64,000 bases of DNA, from positions 109,873,847 through 109,937,846 of the forward strand of contig NC_133898.1 in assembly GCF_964199755.1 (NCBI RefSeq), read 5' to 3'. The notes under the pieces are model-generated. The model did not search any database. It was not told the DNA's origin and saw nothing but the letters and a program-made list of their open reading frames with translations. The stretch's first letter is position 1; each line of letters starts with the position of its first letter. Shown here piece after piece: positions 11,701 through 26,700 of the stretch. The stretch is from Larus michahellis (lineage: Eukaryota; Chordata; Aves; Charadriiformes; Laridae). The translations under genes and the position numbers were made by a program.

Positions 11701-14700
11701 ACATTCCCTGGCCACGTTTAATTTATCAGCACAGACAGAGTCAATGGCTTGAACTGGATGCAAGAGAGACTGCTTTAAAGAGGGTCCAGCATAGTACTGA
11801 ACAACTCCAAAACAACAAGATAAAAGATTAGGTAACAGCAATGTGATCAACTATGGGCTTTATAAGATGAAAAAGTACAAGATGCTAACACTGGGAAGAG
11901 ATATTGCGGGATGAGATTGAGAGTTTAAGGGTCAAAAAGAAGTGTCAAGGTAGGATGGATACCTGGGACAAACAGAGAGAGAAGGGATAAACGCTGAGAA
12001 TCTTCTTCATCTGTGAAAGCTGTAAAGTTTAGAGAAGATATGAGCTGAGGATGAGTAGAACTATCATATCTGTATTAGTATCCTCCAGAAAGATACCCAG
12101 TATGGACTGGTAAGAGGCGACAAACACTGGTTAGGATCTGAAGAATGGTCAAGTAATGCAAATACAGGTGAGACGGGGAGCATGTAACTAAAGAAAGCAC
12201 ATTCTCTGAGACTTAGGTTGGAGTCTGGTGTGTTGCCAGACACTAAACCACTCCTCTTTTTGCCCCTATTAGTCATCTGGGGAGGCTATTTCAGAGCCAT
12301 ACTCCTCCAGTAGGTAAAAGAGCTTTCTTAATGTCCAGCTTCAACTAATTCACTACTAGTTTACATCTATTTTTTTGTTTGTCAACATTGGCCTTTGGCT
12401 GAAACCATTCTTTCTTGCCATTTACCTTCCTTATGCTTTATAGTCAAAAAACTTTTTTTTAAACCTTCAGACTGTTACACTAAAAATGACTTAGCCACCT
12501 CATATCAGTGACTCCTTGCTCCACCCATTGCACTTATTCTTCTCCGCATCTATTCAATTTAACTTAATTTTTCTTGAAAATGATTAAACAGAATATTACC
12601 ATCAATAAGAGGCCTGTAGATAACCGACTCCTCGCACTCTACCATTAAGGGCAGAGCTGTTTAAATAGAAGGATGACAGAACTGAAGGAACAGAGAACTC
12701 ATTTTGTAGAGATCATGGATTTATTTCTGAATGCAAACACTGAAAGAAAAATTTGGAATGAATCAGCACAGGAGACTGTCAGAACAGATTTTTTGATGAG
12801 GAGACAGCCATGAATGAAGAAATAAGCAAAGAAAAAATGGAATGGGAAAGAGAGCAGAGAACACTGCAGGAACAGCCACAGAAAGCTGAGGTACAAGAAT
12901 GGGAGAGGTATTACTGACATAGCAGAGCCCCTCTTTAAGGTGAAGGCTGAGACAAAAGGTTCTGCAACCAAAGCTGCAGAATAGGCAATAAAACTAGACA
13001 ACACAGAGCTAACTGGTCAAATGCATTTAGAAGAACGGTAACGAAATCACAAAAACTAATAATGAAGATTCAGAGAAATCAAAATAAAGGGGATGTGTAC
13101 CTAATTTAAAGAAACTTCAATATAGAAAGATACAGATTTTGAATATGAATGGATGTATTCCAAATCCCAGAACTCGAAAGCCACAGCCATATTAGAATTC
13201 AACATAATACAATATTAAACACAGATGTTACTCATTAGTTTGATGATCATTAATACAACAGAAAGTCATTACTTATATGAACTGTTTTAATATTAGTAGG
13301 TTTTGAAAGGCGAGAAGTCTCTGTGTACAATAACGGAACCTGCTCCAAGGCTACTGAAGACAGAAAAAGGAAGCTAGCAAACAGAAGATGAGAGTGATGC
13401 AAAGTTGGGAGGGAAAACGTCTTTGTGATTAGTGCACTTATCTGTTCCCTGACCATAAGAAGAAATACCAGCACATGAATTAAATGGTGCAGCTATTTCA
13501 AAGAGACGAAGGAAACAGGCCTAAAACTGACCTGTTGATATTAATTTAAAAAGCAGTTAAGAGCAGCATTAATCAGGTTGATGTCAAAGCATTAATTGTG
13601 TGCTGGACCACCAATACGGAGAGAGAAATTGGACAGTGTGTTGTCTGATATAAAGCTAATTCTTCAGCTCTCTTTTCTCCAAAGGATTATGAGCTGAAAC
13701 TACTGATTATGTCAGTGATACAGCACCTTTTCCAAGAACGAGGCAAATCCGATGTCTTGGTTATGTATGATCAGTCATACTGGGGAGTATCTACCTTCTA
13801 CTACACCTAAACTTACTCTCTTGGTTTCTATTATATTTTACGTCTATTTCTGAACTATTATGTAAAACAGCAGCTACAAAAATAACTTCTGAACGTAAAA
13901 TTATGCCCTACAGAGATTTGATTTCTCAGGTGAATATGTCAAGGATACTCAATGAAGCATTGGAAGGGAACTGAGAGGGAGTGGGTGGAAGAAAGATGCA
14001 AGGCTTAGTGCTGGATTTTTGAGGAAACCACTCATTATTCCTACATGCCAGTTTCCTGCAAGCTGTTCAATCCTTTTATTTTAAGGATCTCATGCCTTAC
14101 GTCACTACTACATTTTGTAGTTCCTTTTAAGGAAGAGTTTTAAAACAAGAATGAATACTAGTTTTAAATTCAAGGTATGGGAATTAACAGTGGTTTTGAT
14201 CATAACGATTCTGTGTCACACTCTAAACAACTGAAGACACGCTTTGTTGATATTTTAAGAGACAATCTTAGAAATAGTTCAGTTGTCTGAAAGCATGCAT
14301 GCACACGACTAAACTTGCCTCCTTAGAAACAAAACAATGGAAACTATTTCATTTATGTTATGAACAGTCAAAAATGCACAGAATACCTCTGAAAACACAG
14401 AAAAAGATACTCCAGGGTGTAAAGAAATAAAGCTACAAAAGTACCAATTGTATGTTTATTACAAACTACATGCACACATACCACAAAAAAAATTTTGTTA
14501 TAACTAATTTTTCCACTCAGAGTTTAGAAAGCAATCAAAATGTTGATAACTGCAACAGAAAACAGTGTTCTGTTATTGAAATAGAAAATATATGGCTTGC
14601 AATGGATGTTACTACCAGTTTGAGTATTTCCTCAAATTTAAAAACTTCTTGCATATATTGTGTGATTCCTTTATTAAAAAGGACTGGCTCATTTACTTCA

Positions 14701-17700
14701 TAGAATGTAAACAGAGAAAAAAAATATTTCCACAGCGATGTTATAAAATACTGAAACAATGCTGCCTCAAAATATCCACTTTATGACCACATGCAATAAT
14801 AAAACCATGACAGATATAGCATCCTGTCCCATGTGACTTTTTGGAAAATTGGTATCTTGGAGATTAAGACCTCATTAGGTATAATTATATAGTTATAATT
14901 CATAATGTTTTACGGATGCAGAAGTTTAATGCAAGTAACAGTCCATGCTTTAATGATATTTGAATTCCGAGGCTTTACTTTTCATAAGTAGTTTCTAACA
15001 AATACTGTTTAGGTAATGTGAACTTTGGCTCAAAGCTGGGGCTTAGACCCACAAAGGTGATGTTCACATCTAGGTTGCACAACAGTTATATCAGATTACT
15101 GAATTACCTAGGTTACAATGTCATGATAAGCATAAACAAAATACCTTATAATGTTAAGATTCACTCACTGGGCACTTATTAGGCAATGTCCGTTCTCAGG
15201 CTTTATCATTCACTATGCCTGGTGATAGGCCCAGAGCAGCAGCACCTTTGGAAAGTGAAAATTGTTCTGTCTTTAAAGACTTAAGATGGAAGTGAAGCAA
15301 GGAAAGTCAGAGAAAGGATGAAAGGAAGTGCCATATGAGTTACTACACAGAGGAAAAGAAGGCAGTAAACTAAAAGATGTCATGGCTTTCTTCTCTCAAG
15401 ACAAGATGAAACATCATCCAGGGGGAGTTGGGCAAAAGGGAGTAAAGCACAAGCATGTTACATACTGGGACTCTGAAGAAATGAACTTTTCAGGTCCTGT
15501 ATGGCAACAAAATATTACACATGCTAATGCCTGCTTAGAAAAAAAGTCTGCATGCAACTCTCATTCAGAAAGAAAAATAGTAGCCCCAGTGTACTCTAAA
15601 TAAGAGAAGTCATGAAAATAATTTCAGTTCTTGAATCACACCAGTTTACAGATCAGGTTTTTTTTTTTTCAATCTGGTGTGCTTCATTTTCCATATTCTT
15701 AGACCACATCTCTCAGACTTTAACCTAAGAAGAAAGCATTTTATCTCAGCTTCTAGAGCAAAACAGGTATATTCTGACTCACAAATTTCATTTCAGTTGT
15801 TTCTGGACAAATTACAAGCCAAGTGTTTGTTCAGTCTTACAAGTGAAATCTCAAATGTCCTATCCACATTAAACTACTAATTTCCTTAATGGCCTTTTTT
15901 ATTTTGTTTTTTAAACGTAGACTCATCTCAAAAAACCCGCAGCATACACAAAACAACAACCTCAGATCTCACTGAACAGATGTTTGGGAAGGCCTAAATA
16001 TGCACGGTAGATTTGACATTTTATATCTACAGGTACTAATCTGCTATAATCAGATATAAGCATAAATCTTCCTGTACAGATACTTGAAGTATGTCATATG
16101 CCACCATTGATCCAATTAATCTCCAATAATGCTCATCTGATCAAAGGTCAGGAGACATGATATTCAGCAAATCATGCTCAGAAGAAATAATCTCTTGCCT
16201 TAGCTGTTGTTTTGCCACTAACTATGGCTTGTTTTGGGTAAGTAAACAAAACCACTTGTCTTTCTCTACTTTCTGAAAAAAAGCTTCTTAAGATTCTCAA
16301 AGTAAATAAATTCAACATTGAAATCTGAAAACAATTCCTTCTTCGTAACTAGAAAACAAGGATGGACTTTTTGGGGTAAGTGACAGTGCAGTAAAGCAGT
16401 ACCCTTCAAACGTAGGCTACACAGCCCTGCTCTGAAGAGGGAGGGCAGGCAACAGTTGCTCTGCTCTATTCTACAATCACTTACAGGCAAATAAGCGTCT
16501 TCTATCCAGAAGACCTGATGTCTGTTCTGTTGTAGCAGCTGCAGATTTAAGGCAATTTCAAAGCATTCAAGGTACTCTGGATAATATTAAGGAAGGCCTG
16601 TGTCATTCCAGGAACTACACTCTTTAATACCTCTTGGTACTAAATGTACACCCCAGGTCTGGAAAGGAGTGCAACCCCAAATGTTAAGCCCTCTTCCACT
16701 CTCATGGGAACTGTCTCAGCGAACCCTATTTTCTGAATTAGTTGCAAAGCTAGGCATTATGTATTACTTCAACTAGGTACTTTGCCCAGGTTTCCAGCAT
16801 TGCAAAGCCCTCCAGTTGATTTCCGGAATGAATTAATAACGACGTTCTCTATCACTAAAGAAATGGTGGCTGGAAAAAACTATTCCATGTTTAATACTTT
16901 TTGTTAAAGACAATACAAAGCAAAGTCAGCCACAGATGTTCCATACAAGGTACACTACCCTCAATTTGTCTGCAGAGCCTCAACAGATTCATCATCAGCT
17001 GCAAATCTGTATGCATGGAATGGAGGTATTGTACCCACTTTTCTAATAGACACAAAACCCAGAAAAAGGCTCAAGTATTTTTGAACTCCTCCACATAAAC
17101 TGGAAACAAGACCATTTCAAAGCAGCTTCCATGTCACCAGCTTGTGTCACTACTGAACAGTGTCACATCTACCAAACAAAACCAGTAGTTTCATCGGTAG
17201 CTGAGACAGACCTTAAACTGTAAAGTTTAAGTTATTGTGCAAATTAAGCTCGTTCAGTATGAAACATATTTCACTGTTTTTGAGTTTCTGGCCTACTAGG
17301 GAACATGCTGGCTCATCATCTTCATCTGCTGATGGAATGCTTTCTATCTTTGTTTCAGCACACTCAGCTTTTGCATTAAAGAAGTGCCTTTTTTGTCAAG
17401 CATCTGTGGATGTATTCGATATTTAGGATATAAAAAAACCACCTCCTGCTTGCAAGAGTCAATTCCATAGCAGTACTTTTGCTGATTACTTTTTGGATTT
17501 TTCTGCCTTTTCAAAAAACATTTAAATTTTCATTCAAACTGAAATGGTCAAATAAACTATATCAATGTCAAGGGCTTTATTATGTTCAAGACTACATTAA
17601 TGCAAATAGTGCCTGTGCTGAAATCATACTGCAGAAGCTGAGATGCAATGCTAAGCATAACCTTCATATTCTGAAAAGTACAGTACAGTAACGAGAACTA

Positions 17701-20700
17701 AGCACTGTTTTATTCAGGTCAAACTGACAATTTAGGAATGATTTCCAGATATTTTATTATGTTGACAAGTTTCTCCGTGTTTTCTCTACAGATAGTGAGT
17801 TAACATCTCAACCTGAATACATGGTCTTTATATTTTGCTTCTCAAATCTCTGTACTGTCAGATTCAAAGCCCAACTTAATTCTATTGTAGCTTCTGCCAG
17901 TTTCTTAGGGTAATGTTTTGTGAAATACTGATTGAAAATTTTTTCAACCTTGCATGGAGGCATTGCGTATTGCAACTTGCAACATCCACCCTCATGAGGA
18001 TGAAGCATCTTGGACTGCCACCACGACTCAACCTGTGTTCACATTACGCTTCCCAGGCTGGAACAGCCAACCAACCTTCACTAAATACTCATTACATCAG
18101 TCTGCCAAAACGTACACAGTTATGACAAAGTTCATGAAATGGAACAGTAAACAGTTCTGCAATTTTTGGATAAAATTTAAGACAGTATTGACAGTATTCT
18201 TTGTACTTTTATGAAATGATGCAATGCTACATACAATGCTTTTCGGTCAACTGAAATATTGGATATATAGATGCTCCTTCAAAAGAAAAAGCTTATAGTA
18301 ACTGCATTTGCAAAAATAGTATCTCTTAGTTCAAATGTGAGGAAATTCTGTCTTGCAGATGGGATTCAGACACTAACTCCAATTTGTCCAGTGTGCAACA
18401 AATATGAAGGCAGATTTTTATGCCAACAGAACCTCCAAATTTCTCTGCTGCCCTATACCCAGCTGTACCACGAATCTCCAATTCTTTCTCATCCTTTTGC
18501 AATAGTTGACAAACGTCAGAACTGGTTGAAGGAGTAGGGAAGAAACAGTCTGAACTTTATGGCAGGGACTAATACATGAAAATTGTACCAGAGCAAGTTT
18601 TTCCCTTCTATTTTTCCTTATAGAAGAGTTTTCTATTTCCTTATTTTTTATTTTCTTTTGACACCTTCCTTGCTAAATAGCAAAGGATCTACGAAGAACA
18701 TAGACATGCACCACTGAGAGGAAAGGGTGAAGAGGGGTACATGAAAAAGGAAAGTATTATCAGAGTCTTCCTTTAGCACTTAGTATAAAGTTCAGTATGC
18801 TTCTGGGAACAGATATGCAGCATTTCCTCCCATCTCCTTCCTGCCTCTCACCAGAGGTAAGGGGAATGTTGGGGACTATGTGGAAATCAGGATGTTCTCA
18901 AGCATGCAGTTTTCAGATGTGGTGAAGTTTCTTGTCCCTGCTGTCAAAATGGATCTGTAAAGCATCTCCCTGCTGTTACTGCAAAACGATCTCCATTTCT
19001 TAGATCAGTATTAGCTTTCATCTCAAGTCAATCAAGCACGGGGCATTTTGCCGCAGTCTGGATAGAAATCCTGTATATCTATCACTTCCTTGAGGTACTC
19101 AAAAGTCCTGTTTGGCTTCTATTAGTATTAACGAAGCAGAAGCTCCCATACTCCCGAAGGCTTTTCTAGATAAATAGACAGGAAAGCTATTTAAACTTGC
19201 TTTTGTCCTACTACTTGAAAAATACAGAAAGAAAATATTATCTAATGCAGTACACAGCTTTGAAATAACTTTTTAAGCATATTTATGAAATATATGCTAA
19301 AACATTAAGCTGCATGCTTTGCAAGGGCCTCAGAAAAAAGACTTTAACCTATACCTTTTAACATTTTTATGTTCACATGAACAATTTCACATTTTAACTG
19401 CTGTGAATCAGAATTACCACCTTAATGGTGCTTTACACTTAAAAAATAAGCGTAGATTGCAGTGAGATTTTCCTATGATTTAGCTCTAATTTCCTAATTT
19501 TTATTCCAAGTCATTAAAAAGCGCCAAGGAAAAAATATTGCCAGTATATCTGTTTCGTATTTAGCATAACAGCTCTCTGCCAATGCATGCAAACATCAGA
19601 AAGACCCGGATTTCATCCTAGCACGCTTGACCTCAATCTCTCTGTGCCTTGTTGCATTTTGAGCTAGCTGATTATAGGAAGTAAGTTATTTGTTCCAGTG
19701 TGACCAGTGAAGTCCTGCATGCTACATATTTTCCCCTCAGTTTGCCACAGCATAAGCCGTAAGCAGATTGGTTATCTGACTTATTACATTCATAGTAGTA
19801 ATAGTACAATCCTAGTAAAAGTGAATCAGGGATAAAAATAGTCTCAAAAATAATTTCCTGGGATTTCCTGGGTTTGGTTAGTATTAAGAAAGAGCTCATA
19901 ATAGCAAGAAAATTAATACTGTGGGGGACCACCAGATGGATGTTTTATTTTTCCAGTAACTAAATATAAACATGTCACAAGCCTTGCCACGAAAAACACA
20001 AAAATAGACCAAGCTTAGCTAAAACTCTTAAAAACAAACAAACAGACAAACAAAGGTACCTTTGGTACTTTGCAGGGAGTTAACTTCATGTTCACTAAAG
20101 CAGCAGACAATGTCATGAAGGATTATGACAGACACATCATATATCTCACTTTGTAAAAATATTCTCAAATAAATACCTATAAGTTATTTTGAGCTGTCTT
20201 ATTGATTTTACAGTTTATAATCTGCTAGAGTTCCTCCTCAAATTATAGTATAGAAGGAACAGATTACTGCACAGCTTGATGAAGGTTCTTGCTTACAATG
20301 TAAAGTAGTTCTACTTCATCCTATGGCAAGTCTCTGCCTTTCTTGGAAAAGGAGTAATTAATGAACTGAAGAATGAAAAGTGGCTTTTTTTCAGTTACAA
20401 ATATACAGCACACATCCACAGCAACTAAAGAAATATGCACATATCTGATTTTATCCAATTTTGTTATTTTGATTATTTTATCCAGTTTTCAATTAATTAT
20501 TGAAATCATCTTTTATTCACCACAAAAAATGTCTACTCCACTTTCCCGTAAAGACACACAATGGGAGAAAAATTTCACTAACCAGTTAACTTCCTCATAC
20601 ACAAGAGTGAGTAACAGCACAGAAATATCACAGGAAAACATGGGAAATTCAACTGAAAGAATGGCTTCCTTTATCAGCTCTCCATGAGGTAGATTATTCT

Positions 20701-23700
20701 ATTTATCTTTGAGTTGTCATACCCCCATTAATGAACTGACTTTTAAAAGCGTACAGTCTAATGCCTATGAAAATGACTCAGGGTCAACATCTCTGAAATA
20801 TCAGCCAGTCTCAGTGACAGAAATAAATCATGTTTCCATGGATGATTTCATTTCCAGTTCAAAAGAAAAATGCATTTTTCCCCCCATTGTGAGGCATAGA
20901 GTCTTCCTCCATCCTTAAAAAAAAAAATAGCTTTGGATTCCTTCTCCCTTCCAGGTCTATACAAATAACATAGTACAAAACACATTTTATAATCTTACTT
21001 AACTAAAAGTTAAAAGCTTTTCATTCATTTTCACTACAATGCAAGTTGGCAAATGAATCTTTACAATGATGACACCATTTTAAATTATCTTGATCCAGAA
21101 CAGACAGAAAGAAGCAAAGACTGCAATACTTACAATATTCTAGAAAGACAGACTTTAAACATTTGCTTTCTGACAACAAAGGAAAAGCAAAAATTCAAGT
21201 ATTACACTGGGAAAAACTTAGCCTTAGACTACAGACATACCTCAATTTTATTGGCTCAAAACTGGTGTAATACTTTAACTTTACTATTGTGGTGCTTTGT
21301 TTTAATTACAATAAAAATGCCCAAGCCAAAAGTTGTTCATCAAGAGGAGATTTGGGGCACGCTCAGATTTCTCTTACAGTGTACTTGTCAGAATTTTTTT
21401 GTCAGTGGGTATTTCTAAATGTGGAACTGCATAGGTTTTATAAATAGTTGTACGTTAGACTTCCAGTTAAATTTGAGTTGTTCCAAAAGAGTACTAATTT
21501 TTTTAAAACTAAGTTAAGAGAAGCACATCAGAAAAATAAATCAATTCCTTCGATACACATTTAGCAAAGCAAGACTATTTTAAAGTTGCAAGCACATAGA
21601 GTGATGCTCTCTCTCTGCAGCCCTAACTAAAAATCCCATTGTTTCACTACACTGTGTTTAAATAAGCACTACAGGTAATTAAATGTACTAATTAATGTAG
21701 AGACAGCTAGAATGGTGTCCACATTTCAGGTTACATTTTTTCTTTTCCCTGTGTTTGATCAGTATTATCCTACAGGCTGTTAGCTGTAAAAACAGTATCA
21801 CAAGTCAGATGGAAAGTGAACTGCTGCAGGACAGGCATGCAAGTAAAATAAGTGAAACAGAAGGTGAAGTCACAAGTAAAAATTATGCTATTGCCCTCAG
21901 AGAGCTTCAAACCAGATTTTTTTTTTTAACATTTTTTACATCAGAGGCAGTCTATGGATTCTTAGTCCATGTAATTGTGTTGGCTTAGTTAACATGTTTT
22001 GACCTGGCCACAAAAAAACCCCATAATGTACTAACAAAAAGAAATTCACATACAGACCGTCAAGTTTCCTTGACAAAATACATTTTGGGAGGCATGAAAA
22101 GCTGTCTTGGAACTCTCACAGCAAACAGATTTTCATAGATCTACTATTAGTGACCAAGGATGAGGAAAAGGCTGAGGTACTTAATGCAGTCTTTGCCTCA
22201 GTCTTCAGCAGTAGGACCAGTTGTTCCCTGAGCACCCAGACCCCTGAACTAGAAGACAGGGATGGGGAGCAGAATGAAGCCCCTCTAATCCAAATGGAAA
22301 TGGTGAGGGACCTGCTTCAGCACCTGGAGGTGCACGAATCTATGGGGCCGGATGGGATCCACCCAAGGGTATTGAAAGAGCTGGCGGAGGTGCTCGCCAG
22401 GCCACTTGGTATCATTTATGAGCAGTCCTGGACAACCGGGGAGGTCCCAGCTGACTGGAGGTTAGCAAATGTGACACCCATCCACAAGAAGGGCCGGAAG
22501 GAGGATCCAGGGAACTACAGGCCAGTCAGTCTGACCTCGGTGCCTGGGAAGGTCATGGAACAGATCCTCCTCAGTGCCATTACACGGCACATGCAGGAGA
22601 ACAGGGTGATCAGGCCCAGTCAGCATGGGTTTGTGAAGGGCAGGTCATGCCTATCAAACCTAATATCCTTCTATGATAAGGTGACCCACTTAGTGGATGA
22701 GGGAAAAGCTGTGGATGTTATCTACTTGGATTTTTGCAAAGCTTTTGACACTGTTTCCCACAGCATTCTCCTGGAGAAACTGGCTGCTCATGGCCTGGAC
22801 AGGTGTACTCTTCGCTGGGTAAAAAACTGGCTGGATGGCCGTGCCCAGAGAGTGGTGGTAAATGGAGTTAAATCCAGTTGGTGTCCAGTCACAAGTGGTG
22901 TCCCCCAGGGTTCGGTGCTGGGGCCGGTTCTCTTTAATATCTTTATCAATGATCTGGATGAAGGGATCGAATGCACCCTCAGTAAGTTCGCAGATGACAC
23001 TAAACTGGGCGGGCGTGTTGATCTGCTTGAGGGTAGGTTGGCTCTGCAGAGGGATCTGGACAGGCTGGACCGATGGGCTGAGACCAATGGTATGAGGTTC
23101 AACAAGGCCAAATGCCGGGTCCTGCACTTGGGACACAACAACCCCATGCAGCGCTACAGGATTGGGGCAGAGTGGCTTGAAAGCAGCTCGACAGAAAAGG
23201 ACTTGGGAGTGTTGGTGGACTGCCGGCTGAATATGAGCCAGCAGTGTGCCCAGGTGGCCAAGAAGGCCAACAGCATCCTAGCCTGTATCAGGAATAGTGT
23301 GGTGAGCCGGACTAGGGAAGTGATCATCCCCCTGTACTCGGCACTGGTGAGGCCCCACCTCGAGTACTGCGTTCAGTTTTGGGCCCCTCGCTAAAAGAGG
23401 GACATTGAGGTGTTGGAGCGTGTCCAGAGAAGGGCTACAAAGCTGGTGAGGGGTCTGGAGGACAAACCTTATGAAGAACGACTGAGGGAGCTGGGGTTGT
23501 TTAGCCTGGAGAAGAGGAGGCTGAGGGGAGACCTTATCACCCTCTACAACTGCCTGAAAGGAGGTTGTAGAGAGATGGGGGCTGACCTCTTCTCCCTGGT
23601 GACAAGTGATAGGACAAGGGGAAATGGGTTCAAGTTACGTCAGGGGAGGTTTAGATTAGATATTAGGAGACATTTTTTCACTGAAAGGGTTATTAAACAT

Positions 23701-26700
23701 TGGAATAGGCTGCCCAGGGAGGTGGTGGATTCACCATCCCTGGAGGTGTTTAAAAAAAGGGTAGATGGGGCACTTAGGGACATGGTTTAGAAGTGGCTCT
23801 TGTCAGGGTAGGCTAAAGGTTGGACTCGATGATCTTAAAGGTCCCTTCCAACCTCAACAATTCTATGATTCTATGATTCTACTGAACGATCTAGCATTCA
23901 TAGATTACTGAAAGAAAAACTGAGATAATCTCTGAAATTATAGAGAACTCGGCAAGACCTGATTCCTGGAGAACTGTAACCAGGAAAAGCAGCATCTCCA
24001 AGAGGGATTTAGTTTACACAAATTGAGTTTACCACGACCTCATGGTACCACCTAATCAAAAAGGATTGATATTGTCTCAACTCTTTTAACATAGAGGAGC
24101 AATATGTAAGAGGGTTAAAATAACTAACTAACAAAAAAGGTAAGAACTGGAATTTAGTCCACATTCATTATGCCTTTTTGGAGCCGAAATCCTATTGATC
24201 TCAGTGAGCTCACATCTCGGGATTTGCTATTTGTAGCACTATTTAAAATCTGAGAAGGAGGAGAAAACGACTTATGACAAAGAGCTCATCAATCTGTTTA
24301 GCAATCAAAAGAGAGATCAAGGAAGATCAAAAGGTGATTTGATTACAGCACAAGTGCCTCAAAGGGAACAAGAGGGGAACAAAAAACGCCTCTGGGTAGG
24401 AAAGGGCTCTTTTAATATAGTGAAGAAAGCCACAACAAATACCATCATCTAAAAGCTGCAGACAAATTCATATGGAAAGGCGTGAATTTTTAATAATGAG
24501 GTTGACAAATCGCTCAAACCATAATTGAAGGAAGGAGGGGTTTTTTAGCTTCTTAAAAAAGGTGTCAGATTTCTCATCTGCTTCCGTGTCTGTCAGTAGG
24601 CTTGATATAGCACATTTTTCAGTATGAAAGAACACAAATATATGCCTAGTGGGGCAGTAACAATTTCATATTATTTTCAAAGTGAAAGATTTCTGCTGAA
24701 ATAACTAGTTACAATTAATATTTTGTTGTTGTTTGGTTTTTTTTGAAGTTTTACGGTAATCAAGTTTGGGTGTGATGATTTTATGCACAACAGTCTTAAG
24801 CTTTCAATGTCTGCAGATAGTAAATTTATTTAATTCAAAAACCCAAAGAAGACGGCACACATTTTCCCCAAGATAAAGTTAAAATTAAAAATATTTAGTT
24901 CAAGTACTTGTGGAAGGTAAGAAAGCCAGTGTTTCTGAGAGAAATCTTAAAAAAAACCCTTGAACACTTAGGCTTTACAGGCACAAGTTCTTATGAGTTT
25001 CTTAAGAAATCATACGACTGCTTAAATGATGCAAACAGCATCATTACTTTCTCCTAATTATGACAAAATACTTGCACTGTTACAAAAACAAATGCTTTTG
25101 TGTTTACGACGAGCATTTTATCTTACAGTATGGTAGCCATAGACCCACCCTCTTGTTCATAAACATTCCTGAAAGGGAACACATTACTGAGCAGAGGCAG
25201 AATGAAGCACTACGCAAGTATGCATTTTCGAGGCCAGAGAACTCAAGTCCATGGTGATTTTTGATAGCTGTGAAAGAACAGTGTTTGGAAGGAAAAAATT
25301 TTTTGCATCTTCATCCCCATTCCTGTCTCAAGCCCGTTTCCTGATTGTTTCAGCATCTTGGCAATTTAAAGTGATTCTTTTCCAAACATGTGAACCAATC
25401 CTTTTCTGATTAGCTGAGCTGAAGAAAGTGAAAAAATATCTGACTTCTGATTCTGAACAAACTGCCTGTTAATGATTAAGTTCTCACAAACGTTCACTTT
25501 AACCCAGCTCCTGCTTTTACTAGCTATTCCTGCTGCTACCAGTTCAGTTGGGAAACCACATCACTGCAACGTTTTCAGGATTGTACAGTATTCAGCAAAC
25601 TGTTAGGAGGACAGATGGGTAAGTCAAGTTAACCATATATCTACAGTTTTGGTAACTTGCTGCTCCATGGCACAACCCCACGCAGATATAGCTAGAAATC
25701 GTAACACTAATGAAACACTAGTATCTAAGATTAGATATTCTAGTGTGACAATATCAACCAAATGTATCTGAAAAAATTGTCCTAATAAAATAAACTTCTC
25801 CTGAGTCCCCAATGCCCAAGTAGTCCACTGAAGAACCACAGGTCATTTATATTACAGACGTGGAACAGAACTCTGCAGAAACCTTCTATCCAGATAAAGT
25901 AAAGTTAGATCATGGTAATAAAACTTGGAACGATCAGTCAGCCCATTTATTAGATTGTACAACATAGAGGGGACAAGTAGAAAAATGAAGCTGCAAATCC
26001 CTAATTCTAGTAAGGGAGAAGGCATGAATGTTCATACTCATAAGTAAATCTCATATCTTTATCTGAGCAGTCTCCAGAAAAATCTCTACTACTGTAGAAA
26101 CTTCACACTTCATTGAATCACGATAACTGTATCAGCTATTAAGTTTTTTTTTTCCCAGAATTGCAAAAGGTGTCTGCAAATCATTATTTTTTTAAAATAA
26201 AATTTGTCTTATTTCCAATTTTCTGGAAACATTTTAAAGCATTACTGAACCTCAGTTTACAACTAAATGCATTACCTTAAGTATTATTCAGTTACATGAA
26301 AACAATCTACTTGTATGACAGTTCAAGTATCACATTATCAGTTTAGGAAAACATGTTTTTCATTTAACATTCTTCTTGCATTTGAAATAGGTTATATTAC
26401 ATTACCCATCTAGATAATTCAGGTCCACATAAAATAATTAAAAATGTTTTATCCTCAAGACCAGCTCTTCTTCCATCTAATAAGAAGAATTAATGTTTCA
26501 ACCTTTCTACTACTTTTGTAACTGTTGCAAAACCAAAGCCTCATAACACAACGCCAACCTCGCTCCTCCCCACCCAAAAGCAAGTCACTACTGGCAACCC
26601 AGACAAACTTGCTGCTCAACATCAAACTCTATCCCTGCACCAGCCATTATACCTAAAATGTAGCTTCCTAAAGATTAGTTTCATTCACTCTTCTATTAGT

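Noticed and set aside
20373..20687. Plus-strand frame with a hydrophobic stretch resembling a membrane helix
   Set aside because: Runs of ATT/TTT codons in AT-rich intron DNA give such stretches by chance.
21053..21418. Plus-strand open frame of 121 codons
   Set aside because: AT-rich, no recognised domain, no splice or promoter context; probably chance.
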